Of a stretch of DNA of 15,392 nt, positions 1-6,668 are shown piece after piece. The notes below the pieces were generated by a model that was given only the letters and a program-made list of their open reading frames with translations, ran no database searches and was not told the origin of the DNA. The position numbers and the translations under genes were made by a program. Origin of the DNA: Microbacteriaceae bacterium (GTDB lineage Bacteria; Actinomycetota; Actinomycetes; Actinomycetales; Microbacteriaceae); the NCBI GenBank assembly GCA_023254555.1, contig JALRLI010000023.1, positions 1-15,392 on the forward strand. Reading direction: 5' to 3'. Within the stretch, counting starts at the first letter, position 1. Each line of letters opens with the position of its first letter.

Positions 1-925
1 GCAAGCGATCACTCAAGCTTCGCGCCGCTCGTTGCCGAAAACTCATCACGATGTTCAATGCGAGATAGCTCACCGGTGCCAAGTAGATCAGTGAGAGCAC
101 CGCTGACCAGACTCCGCTGACAACTCCTGTGAGCTGCAGCACTGCGAGCAGAGCTGAGAGCAGTGTGCTGAGCACCAACGCGCCCGGCACGAAGAACCGC
201 CACGGGTTTTTCGCGCGGTAGCGTCGAACAATTTTTGCCCGCCACGTTCCAGTAGCTCTCATCTGCTGGGCGAGGTGCAGCCAGGTAGCTCGAGGCCAAT
301 ACGTGACGCGTAACTTTGGACTAAACCACACCTGGTAGCCAGCCTCTCGCAGGCGCAGGTTGAGCTCCCAGTCTTCGCCGCGCCTGATTTCAGGGTCGAA
401 GAGGCCGACTTCGAGAACGGGTTGCCGACGAAAAATGCCCAGGTAGGCGCTTTCAGCGGGGCCAGCCTTGCCTTTGCGGTGGTAGGTCGCTCCGCCGAGA
501 CCAAAGGGGGAGTTGTAGGCTCGCGCAATAGCCTTCTGCAGTTTGGTCTTGCCTTTGGCGCGCATAATCCCGCCGACATTGGCTGAGCCCGTTTTCTCAA
601 GTATCGCCAGCCCGCGACGAGTGTATTTGGGCGCGAGCTCGGAGTGTGCATCCACTCGCACGATGTAATCGAACCGGGCAGCCGTGAACGCTGCGTTCAG
701 GCCTTCCGGGATATGACCTTCCGGGTTCTGTACAAGAGTTATTCGCGGGTCTGCCGCCGCGAGCCGCGCGGCGATCTCATTCGTTCGATCGCTCGAAGGC
801 GCGAGTGCCAGGATTAACTCTTTTTCACCGTCGTATTTTTGCTGCAAGATCGACTGCACCGCATCCTCAAGGTAGTCCTGCTCGTTGAGCACTGGCATCA
901 CGTAGCTCACTCCGGGGGGTTTCAC
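1..925 (-). CDS. Family 2 glycosyltransferase with C-terminal membrane segments (3' end beyond window)
   Basis: The reverse strand reads open from a GTG at 925 to the left edge, giving at least 308 residues without a stop. The start is supported by GAGGGG at 936-931, five bases upstream; another GTG at 931 is in frame but too close to that site. The N-terminus (VSYVMPVLNEQDYL, about 6-19) is the usual GT-A nucleotide-sugar entry. VDAHSE (91-96) takes the place of the DxD metal motif, GEDWELNLRLREAG (183-196) carries the acceptor-side acidic pair, and QQMRATGTWR (220-229) resembles the QxxRW-type end motif. Two hydrophobic segments follow at about 245-266 and 272-293. This pattern fits ExoA-like membrane-bound glycosyltransferases that build exopolysaccharide or cell-wall glycans on the cytoplasmic face. 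The donor sugar cannot be read from sequence. It is divergent from the CDP-glycerol transferase gene, with a 35-bp gap, which supports a surface-polymer role. Confidence 0.88.
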   Translation of the reverse strand, partial: MKPPGVSYVMPVLNEQDYLEDAVQSILQQKYDGEKELILALAPSSDRTNEIAARLAAADPRITLVQNPEGHIPEGLNAAFTAARFDYIVRVDAHSELAPKYTRRGLAILEKTGSANVGGIMRAKGKTKLQKAIARAYNSPFGLGGATYHRKGKAGPAESAYLGIFRRQPVLEVGLFDPEIRRGEDWELNLRLREAGYQVWFSPKLRVTYWPRATWLHLAQQMRATGTWRAKIVRRYRAKNPWRFFVPGALVLSTLLSALLAVLQLTGVVSGVWSAVLSLIYLAPVSYLALNIVMSFRQRAARSLSDRL

Positions 926-948
926 AGTCACCCCTCGATTCTGGCACG

Positions 949-954
949 TAGGAT
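949..954 (+). promoter_or_regulatory. Putative -10 box (TAGGAT), leaderless geometry
   Basis: TAGGAT ends 6 nt before the GTG at 961. No Shine-Dalgarno sequence lies between them, so transcription would be expected to start at or next to the start codon. No convincing -35 box is visible. It lies in the 35-bp gap shared with the divergent glycosyltransferase. Confidence 0.5.
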
Positions 955-960
955 TGGACT

Positions 961-2190
961 GTGAGTTTAGGCCGAGACGTTAAGAGTGCATTCAAACTAG
1001 GCAAAAAGGCGTTAAAAGTGCGCCGCGCCAAGCGTGACATTACGCAAAAGATTGCGGCCAGAGGGAAACTTCCAAACGATACCTACCAGGTTGGCGTCTA
1101 CTTCGCTGACGGCGTGGTCAATATGTATCAAATGAGACAGTGGTACGAACCACTGCAGGAGCTGAACAAGAAGTGGCCCGTGCTCGTGTTGGCACGCACA
1201 TCCACAGGCGCCAGCATGTTGATGGATGAGTCTGGATTAGACGTCGCCTACGTGCCGAAAATCGATGACCTCGAGAATGTCGTGCGAGAGCAGCCTCTCA
1301 AGGTCATGCTCTACGTCAACCAGAACACCCGAAACTTCCAGATGATGCGCTACGGCAACAGATGGCATGTGTTCATCAATCACGGTGAGAGCGACAAGAT
1401 GTACATGACCTCGAACCAGTACAAGACCTACGATTATGCGCTGGTCGCTGGTGAGGCCGCTCGAAAACGACTGAGCCGAGCACTTTGGAACTACGATGTC
1501 GACAGCGAAACCATCTCGATTGGTCGACCTCAGGCTGATCACTTCGTTGGCGAGCCTCCGTATCCCGCAGATGACCGCATCACCGTGCTCTACGCGCCCA
1601 CCTGGGAAGGTGATCGCCCGGCAGCCACGTACGGCTCTGTGAAATCACACGGTGTCGCGCTCGCCGAGGCCATTTTGAAATCGAATAAGCACCGGCTGGT
1701 TTATCGACCGCACCCTCGAAGCGGCGTTGTTGATGACGACTTTGGTGCGGCGAACAAACGAATCATCGACATGATTGCCGAAGCGAATCGCCAAGATCCA
1801 CACGCACACCACATCTTTGACCAGAGCGGCTCAATCGGATGGCAGCTCTCCGCGCCAGACGTCGCCATCTGTGACATTTCAGCCATGGTCTATGACCGTC
1901 TTGCGGTCGGAAAACCCCTGCTCGTGACAAAACCGGCAAGCCCGGATGCCGAACTCGATGAGGGAGGCTACCTCTCGGTTTGTGAGTGGCTCGAGCCAGA
2001 CGCCAGCGAAAACATTCTGGCTGAAGTCGATGCCGTTCTGCACAATCCAGAAGCGCAGCAGCGGCTGAAGCAGTGGTCAGAATTTCACTTCGGCGACACC
2101 GCGCCTGGTGAGCCGACGAAGCGCTTTCATGCAGCAATCGAAACGCTGATGAAGCGTTGGGACGAGTGGAACGCGAAAGCGGCAGTCTAG
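961..2190 (+). CDS. CDP-glycerol glycerophosphotransferase family protein (teichoic-acid type polymerase/primase)
   Basis: This 409-residue protein begins with GTG and shows the hallmarks of the CDP-glycerol:poly(glycerophosphate) transferase family (TagB/TagF-like, GT-B fold). INHGESDK (His about 141), YAPTWEGDRP, YRPHPRSG (Pro-His-Pro at 250-252) and DISAMVYDRL (305-314) are the expected catalytic and nucleotide-binding motifs. Family members move glycerol phosphate or a related polyol phosphate from a CDP-linked donor to a lipid-linked acceptor at the cytoplasmic membrane. The first 35 residues are basic and could help membrane attachment, as in TagF. There is no clear Shine-Dalgarno site, but a -10-like hexamer lies 6 nt upstream, so a leaderless transcript is likely. 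The stop overlaps the stop of the convergent ABC ATPase gene by 4 bp. Neighbouring TagGH-like exporter genes support a wall polymer pathway. Which polyol phosphate is used, and whether it primes or polymerises, cannot be told. Confidence 0.87.
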   Translation: MSLGRDVKSAFKLGKKALKVRRAKRDITQKIAARGKLPNDTYQVGVYFADGVVNMYQMRQWYEPLQELNKKWPVLVLARTSTGASMLMDESGLDVAYVPKIDDLENVVREQPLKVMLYVNQNTRNFQMMRYGNRWHVFINHGESDKMYMTSNQYKTYDYALVAGEAARKRLSRALWNYDVDSETISIGRPQADHFVGEPPYPADDRITVLYAPTWEGDRPAATYGSVKSHGVALAEAILKSNKHRLVYRPHPRSGVVDDDFGAANKRIIDMIAEANRQDPHAHHIFDQSGSIGWQLSAPDVAICDISAMVYDRLAVGKPLLVTKPASPDAELDEGGYLSVCEWLEPDASENILAEVDAVLHNPEAQQRLKQWSEFHFGDTAPGEPTKRFHAAIETLMKRWDEWNAKAAV

Positions 2191-2927
2191 GCGACAGGGT
2201 TGTCGGCGTTGTAGGCCGCGATGACCTCTTTGATTGGGGCATCCATCACGATTTTGCCCTTCTTGAGGTAGAGTCCACGCGAGCAGAAGCGAGTGAGGTC
2301 GCGCTCGCTGTGAGACACCAAGAACAACGTCTTACCCTGGGTGAGCAGTTCGTCGATTCGCTTGTAACACTTGTTCTTGAAGGCTTTATCGCCCACGGCA
2401 AGTACTTCGTCAACGAGGAGCACCGGCTCGTCGAGTTGTGACACAACCGCGAACGCGACGCGCACTTTCATTCCGCTCGACAAATGCTTATAGGGGGTGT
2501 CCAAGAAATCACCGACTTCGGCGAAGTCAACGATTTCGTCGAACTTTGCTGCGATTTCTCGATTGCTCAGCCCGTGCAGGCCCGCGGTGAGCTGTACATT
2601 CTCCCGAACGGTCAGATCACCCACAAAGCCACCGGTGATCTCAATGAGGGGAGCGACGCCACCGTGTACCGAAACCGTGCCCGAATCGGGCAGCAGCACG
2701 CCAGCGACCAGCTTCAGGAGGGTAGATTTGCCCTGACCGTTACGGCCGACAACACCAATAGCTTCACCCGGTTGCACGCTAAAACTCACGTGGTCAAGGG
2801 CCCAAAACTCATCGGGGCGTGAGCGACGCGCTCTGCCCGCAAAGAGGTCTTTGAAACTGCGCCGACCGCCTCGATTTCGACGAAAACGCACGCCAAGGTC
2901 GTCCGCGACGATAATTGCCTCGCTCAC
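2187..2927 (-). CDS. Polysaccharide/teichoic acid ABC exporter, ATP-binding subunit (TagH/Wzt-like)
   Basis: This 246-residue ATPase has a Walker A GRNGQGKST (61-69), signature LSSGMKVRVAFA (149-160), Walker B VLLVDEV (169-175) and the switch histidine in LVSHS (His206). The N-terminal stretch with GGRRSFKDLF ahead of the ATPase core, and the IEITGGF segment (96-102), are typical of the TagH/Wzt/RfbE branch that exports lipid-linked wall polymers. It stops soon after the nucleotide-binding domain and has no C-terminal glycan-recognition domain like that of some Wzt proteins, nor the long extension of Bacillus TagH. The GTG start directly follows the TAG stop of the permease gene, and GGAG lies six bases before it, so the two genes are co-transcribed and probably translationally coupled. 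The Walker A loop has Gln where Ala or Ser is more usual. The substrate is inferred from context. Confidence 0.9.
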   Translation of the reverse strand: MSEAIIVADDLGVRFRRNRGGRRSFKDLFAGRARRSRPDEFWALDHVSFSVQPGEAIGVVGRNGQGKSTLLKLVAGVLLPDSGTVSVHGGVAPLIEITGGFVGDLTVRENVQLTAGLHGLSNREIAAKFDEIVDFAEVGDFLDTPYKHLSSGMKVRVAFAVVSQLDEPVLLVDEVLAVGDKAFKNKCYKRIDELLTQGKTLFLVSHSERDLTRFCSRGLYLKKGKIVMDAPIKEVIAAYNADNPVA

Positions 2928-3728
2928 CTACAGCTCCTTCAGAACAGTGCCGATGCTGCGCTTGAACACGAGCACTCCGATGAGCAGAATGGCGGCGATG
3001 ATGACTGCTGAAACACCAACCATTGGCCAGTTGAGCTGCTCTGGGAAGAACGAGGCGCGATACAGGCTGAAAATGCCGCTGAGCGGATTAAACCAGGCGA
3101 GGGGCTTGGCAAACTCGGGAAGATCACTCACTCCGTAGATGATTGGTGATGCGTAGAACAGCACGCGCAACACTAACTTCGTGGCCCGCTCGAGATCCCT
3201 GAAGAACACTACGAGCGGGGCGACAATCAATCCGATGCCAGAGATAAGCGCTCCCTGCATCACGATTGCTATCGGAACCAGCACAGCAAACCATGACACC
3301 TGCGCGCCGGCAAAGAGAGCAAACACGATGATGATAGGGACGCTCAGCAGAAATTCAATTCCCTTCGCCGCCATAATTCGGTTGACCCAGATCGATCGCG
3401 GAAGCGAAACCGAACGAACAAGCTTCACGTCACGCAGAAACGCGCGAGTCATATCGGAAACCGAACCGTTGAACCACACCCAGGGCAAGAGTGCGGTCAG
3501 CAGAAATACGATGTACGGCTGAGTGCCCGCAGGTCTCTGAAAAACCTGCGTGAAGATAAACCAGTAGATGATGCTCATCAGCAGTGGGTCGAGAATCGAC
3601 CAGAGATATCCCAGCGCACTCGTCGAATAACGAACCTTCAGATCTCTACCAGTGAGGAGTTTGAGAGTCGACCAGTAGGTGGTCGCGTGGGAGCGGCCGT
3701 TCACTGGTGCCGGGGCAATCGATGTCAT
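2928..3728 (-). CDS. Polysaccharide/teichoic acid ABC exporter, permease subunit (TagG/Wzm-like)
   Basis: This ABC-2 type permease has 266 residues from the ATG at 3728. A TTG at 3737 is in frame and would add three residues, but GGAAG lies just ahead of the ATG, so ATG is preferred. The N-terminal RDLKVRYSTSALGYLWSILDP (28-48) is the conserved interfacial region of Wzm/TagG proteins. About six membrane segments follow (roughly 42-63, 72-90, 122-140, 146-171, 186-200 and 236-256). FFRDLERA (175-182), YASPIIY (192-198) and NPLSG (214-218) are further family signatures. It would form the membrane channel for the ATPase encoded directly downstream and move a lipid-linked glycopolymer across the cytoplasmic membrane. 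It is divergent from the second ABC system, with a 72-bp AT-rich gap. No clear -10 box is visible for this gene. Confidence 0.9.
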   Translation of the reverse strand: MTSIAPAPVNGRSHATTYWSTLKLLTGRDLKVRYSTSALGYLWSILDPLLMSIIYWFIFTQVFQRPAGTQPYIVFLLTALLPWVWFNGSVSDMTRAFLRDVKLVRSVSLPRSIWVNRIMAAKGIEFLLSVPIIIVFALFAGAQVSWFAVLVPIAIVMQGALISGIGLIVAPLVVFFRDLERATKLVLRVLFYASPIIYGVSDLPEFAKPLAWFNPLSGIFSLYRASFFPEQLNWPMVGVSAVIIAAILLIGVLVFKRSIGTVLKEL

Positions 3729-3788
3729 CGCTTCCAATTCTGCCGGTAAACGCCGTCGAATACATGTAATAACGCTGTAAAGCTTTGC

Positions 3789-3794
3789 TAGGTT
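3789..3794 (+). promoter_or_regulatory. Putative -10 box (TAGGTT), leaderless geometry
   Basis: TAGGTT ends 6 nt before the GTG at 3801, and no Shine-Dalgarno site intervenes. The -35 region (about 3766-3771) does not resemble TTGACA. Confidence 0.45.
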
Positions 3795-3800
3795 TGTGAT

Positions 3801-4760
3801 GTGGCAGCTGAAAAACCGGAGCCTGTGGGGGGCGCAAAACCGAGCGTGAAGCGCGCGACCAGAAAAACAGCCGCCTCGAAGAGCGAGTCTGCTTCGGTTT
3901 CTGGCACAGCGAAGCCCACTGCAAATGCAAAAACTGCGAGACCGAAGACGTCAGTGCAAAAGGCTCGTGCCCGCACCAAGTCGATTGCTGCGAATCCTAT
4001 TCTGGTCAAGGTCACAGGTCTCACCAAACGCTACGAAGATGTCATCGCAGCAAATGAAGTGTCGCTGGAGATACGTGAAGGTTCGTTCTTCGGCATCGTT
4101 GGGCCGAACGGCGCCGGTAAAACCACTGTGCTTTCGATGATTTCAGGTCTCAACGAGCCCACCTCAGGAAGCGTGACGGTTGCAGATCTTGCTGTGTGGC
4201 CTCATAGCGAGGCTGCAAAGAAGCTCATCGGGATACTCCCAGATCGACTCAGGCTGTTTGATCGACTCACCGGCGCGCAACTGCTCTTCTACACCGGTAT
4301 TCTTTACGGCCTGAACGACACGGATGCGCTCGATCGCTCGAAGATGCTCGCAACTGCGCTCGGGCTTGAAAACGCCCTGAATCGACCAGTAATCGACTAC
4401 TCAGCGGGAATGAGTAAGAAGATTGCGCTGGCTGCTGCACTCATCCACGCTCCGCGACTGCTGGTTCTGGATGAACCGTTCGAAGCAATCGACCCCGTAT
4501 CGGCTGCAAATGTGACCGAAATTCTCGAAAAGTTCGTCGAGTCAGGCGGCAGCGTCATCATGTCTAGCCACAGTATGGATCTCATTCAGCGAACCTGTGA
4601 TCACGTTGCTGTGATCAACGAGGGCAAAATCGTGGCCCAGGGAACTGTGGATGACGTTCGTGCCGGCAAGTCCCTTGCCGAGCGTTTCAACGACCTCATC
4701 AAGGTTGAAGACACTCAGGGGGCGATGGAATGGCTGTATCGTTCTTCCGCCTCAGGCTAG
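3801..4760 (+). CDS. ABC transporter ATP-binding protein with basic, disordered N-terminal tail
   Basis: This is a 319-residue protein. Residues 1-61 are low-complexity and rich in Ala, Lys, Ser, Thr and Pro, with 15 Lys/Arg against 3 acidic residues, much like an H1/HU-tail segment. The ATPase core starts near residue 66. It has Walker A GPNGAGKTT (101-109), the LYDRLTG-like FDRLTG (153-158) common in drug, lantibiotic and Na+ efflux-type ATPases, signature YSAGMSKK (200-207), Walker B LLVLDE (220-225) and switch His257. The glutamine expected in the Q-loop is not obvious. The gene overlaps the following membrane-protein gene by 31 bp, so the two surely form one exporter. The GTG start is 6 nt after a -10-like hexamer, suggesting a leaderless mRNA. 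If translation began internally, the tail would be lost, but I see no Shine-Dalgarno-supported ATG near residue 60. The substrate is unknown. Confidence 0.85.
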   Translation: MAAEKPEPVGGAKPSVKRATRKTAASKSESASVSGTAKPTANAKTARPKTSVQKARARTKSIAANPILVKVTGLTKRYEDVIAANEVSLEIREGSFFGIVGPNGAGKTTVLSMISGLNEPTSGSVTVADLAVWPHSEAAKKLIGILPDRLRLFDRLTGAQLLFYTGILYGLNDTDALDRSKMLATALGLENALNRPVIDYSAGMSKKIALAAALIHAPRLLVLDEPFEAIDPVSAANVTEILEKFVESGGSVIMSSHSMDLIQRTCDHVAVINEGKIVAQGTVDDVRAGKSLAERFNDLIKVEDTQGAMEWLYRSSASG

Positions 4761-6307
4761 CTCTCGCCCGCAACTCAGCCAAGGTTCGCACCAGAGTCGA
4801 CGTGTTTCGCCTCTGGGGATATGTCTTGGCTTGGCTGGTAGCAGCCGCACTCGCACTGTTGCCTCTTTGGTTGGGGGCAGATAGAAAGTTCGCGATTGCA
4901 GATTTTGATGCGACGTTGGCGAGTTTCGGGCTGGGCATCACCGCGATCTCGGTGTTCTTTGCGCCGGGTCGGGTGCTCGACGCTGCGCAGTTTCGCCAGT
5001 TCAGCTTCACCCCGGTACATCTGGTGAAGAACCTGCTGGTCTCGAGCCTGATCTCATGGACCTCGCTGCTCATTTTCGCGTGGGGAGTGGCCTATGTCGT
5101 GCTTCGCAGTCGAGACGTGCTGAGCGCCCTCATCGCGTCACTCGCGTTGCTGCTGTTCTGGTTCACACTGCTGTGTGTGGCGCAGTTGGCGGCACAGCTC
5201 TCGCAGATGGCATTCACGTCACCGAGAAGCCAGCAGCTGCGTCAACTGCTCGGCTGGATTATCGCCATCAGCGCAGCGCCGCTCAGCATTTTCTTGTTCA
5301 CCTCTGGCGGCATCGTCGGGGCGCGTGCCGTTCTCACAGAAATGGGTGGGGCGCTCGAATGGAGCCCGCTGGGGTCAACACTCAGCGCCACTGACACATT
5401 CGTGAGCTCTGGAGCGCTGCTGGGTAGCACGAAACTTGTCGTGTCGGCTGTGTTTTTAGTTGCGCTCACCTGGCTCAATATCTTCCTTGTGCGCCGGGTG
5501 CTCAGAACCACTCCAAAGCCTGCGCTGACCCCGATCCAAGATGTCAATCTCGGCTGGTTCACTCGCTTCACCTCCACCAAGACAGGCGTTATCTCAGCAA
5601 GATCAGTTATCTACTGGATGCGCGACCCGCGCTACCGTCTGTCGTTCGCCATCGTTCCGGTCGTTGTGCTTTTGGTTTTGCTGGCCACGTGGGTCTCTGG
5701 AGCCCCAGCAACAGTCATTTGGGCCACACCACTTGCCATCATCTGCTTCTTCCTCGGATGGAGCCTGCACAACGATGTCGCCGTTGATTCAACGGCAATC
5801 TGGCTGCACGTAGCGGCTGGCACTCGGGGGATTGATGACCGACGAGGTCGAGCAATCCCGGTGCTGTTTGCGGGCATCCCGGTGATCATCATCGGTGCGA
5901 CCCTCTCGGTGGCGCTGATGGGGGATTGGCGTCCACTCCCAGCGGTTATCGGCATGAGTGCCTCGTTGCTTCTTACAGGTGTGGGGGTGGCGAGTTACGC
6001 ATCTGCAAGATGGCCTTACCCCACGACACGGCCGGGTGACACCCTGTTTATTCAGCCACAGTTCAGCGGTTTCAGCCCGGTGCGCTCACAGGCAGCTAGC
6101 GTGCTCATCACGGTCGGCCTGAGTCTGCCGGCATTGGTGCTCGGCTTCGCTGGTATCGGTCTCGCCAGCCTGCCACTGCAACTCGCGTCACTTGTCATCG
6201 GCGTTGTTGGTGGTCTCGCGGTTTTGCACTACGGCTTCACGCTCGGTGCAGCAGCGTACGACGCAGACGGAGCCGATTTGGTCGCGCTCAGCCAGATTTT
6301 CGACTAG
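4730..6307 (+). CDS. Multi-pass membrane protein, likely permease partner of the preceding ABC ATPase
   Basis: This 525-residue hydrophobic protein starts at ATG 4730, inside the upstream ATPase gene. AGGGGG at 4717-4722, seven bases before the ATG, supports the start. About eleven to twelve membrane segments can be read (for example 29-50, 60-78, 100-125, 130-155, 173-192, 234-255, 303-323, 328-345, 375-397, 404-422, 454-478 and 480-505). The central loop has YWMRDPRYR (295-303) and, after another membrane pair, HNDVAVDSTAIWLHVAAGT (347-365) followed by DDRRGR (369-374). I associate this ND...DSTA.WLH...G motif with actinobacterial ABC-2-like permeases paired with such ATPases. Its length, about twice that of a simple ABC-2 permease, would suit one polypeptide serving as both halves of the channel. 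The substrate is unknown. Confidence 0.75.
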   Translation: MAVSFFRLRLALARNSAKVRTRVDVFRLWGYVLAWLVAAALALLPLWLGADRKFAIADFDATLASFGLGITAISVFFAPGRVLDAAQFRQFSFTPVHLVKNLLVSSLISWTSLLIFAWGVAYVVLRSRDVLSALIASLALLLFWFTLLCVAQLAAQLSQMAFTSPRSQQLRQLLGWIIAISAAPLSIFLFTSGGIVGARAVLTEMGGALEWSPLGSTLSATDTFVSSGALLGSTKLVVSAVFLVALTWLNIFLVRRVLRTTPKPALTPIQDVNLGWFTRFTSTKTGVISARSVIYWMRDPRYRLSFAIVPVVVLLVLLATWVSGAPATVIWATPLAIICFFLGWSLHNDVAVDSTAIWLHVAAGTRGIDDRRGRAIPVLFAGIPVIIIGATLSVALMGDWRPLPAVIGMSASLLLTGVGVASYASARWPYPTTRPGDTLFIQPQFSGFSPVRSQAASVLITVGLSLPALVLGFAGIGLASLPLQLASLVIGVVGGLAVLHYGFTLGAAAYDADGADLVALSQIFD

Positions 6308-6329
6308 GAAAAAGCGCTGCACCCTCGAG

Positions 6330-6335
6330 TAAAAT
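6330..6335 (+). promoter_or_regulatory. Putative -10 box (TAAAAT), leaderless geometry
   Basis: TAAAAT ends 6 nt before the ATG at 6342. There is no Shine-Dalgarno motif in the 6-nt spacer, and no clear -35 box. Confidence 0.5.
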
Positions 6336-6341
6336 TGAGCC

Positions 6342-6623
6342 ATGGTGAACAACTCGACCGCGTACCCTGACAGCCCTGACACTGGCGGTGGGGTAGACGT
6401 TCTCGACCGCGAGCTCGAGAAGCTACTCAACGAAGAGCAAATTGAAGAGGGCGATCACGATCGTTATTCGCACTACGTGCCAAAAGACAAGATTGTTGAG
6501 TCTGCGATTACCGGCAAGCCCGTGCGTGCGCTCTGCGGCAAAAAGTGGATTCCGGGTCGCGACCCAGAGAAGTTTCCGGTTTGCCCCGACTGCAAGAAGA
6601 TTTACGAGCGGATGAAGCCCTAG
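6342..6623 (+). CDS. DUF3039 family small protein with a possible HCCC metal site
   Basis: This is a 93-residue protein. The first 40 residues are acidic (many Asp/Glu between 10 and 40). A conserved core follows: DRYSHYVPKDKI (40-51), SAITGKPVRALCGKKW (54-69), PGRDPEKFPVCPDCKKIYE (71-89). That core matches the DUF3039 family as I know it from actinobacteria. Cys65, Cys81, Cys84 and perhaps His44 could bind zinc in a small ribbon-like fold. No function has been established that I know of. It stands alone between the ABC permease gene and murI, with its own promoter-like hexamer. An inverted repeat (AACCA at 6631-6635, TGGTT at 6653-6657) follows it but is too weak to call a terminator. Confidence 0.85.
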   Translation: MVNNSTAYPDSPDTGGGVDVLDRELEKLLNEEQIEEGDHDRYSHYVPKDKIVESAITGKPVRALCGKKWIPGRDPEKFPVCPDCKKIYERMKP

Positions 6624-6656
6624 CCGCGTGAACCACTCTTCTGCTCGGTGACTGGT

Positions 6657-6662
6657 TAGGCT
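6657..6662 (+). promoter_or_regulatory. Putative -10 box (TAGGCT) of murI-rph-rdgB, leaderless geometry
   Basis: TAGGCT ends 6 nt before the GTG start of murI, and no Shine-Dalgarno motif lies between. It is the only promoter-like sequence seen ahead of the three-gene operon. Confidence 0.55.
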
Positions 6663-6668
6663 AGACGT

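Noticed and set aside
1763..2242. 159-codon minus-strand open frame opposite the glycerophosphotransferase and past its end
   Set aside because: Low-complexity Arg/Ser/Pro-rich translation typical of a shadow frame.
3761..3768. Palindrome TACATGTA in the divergent region before the second ABC system, considered as an operator
   Set aside because: Eight bases only, with no second copy in the window; may arise by chance in AT-rich spacer.
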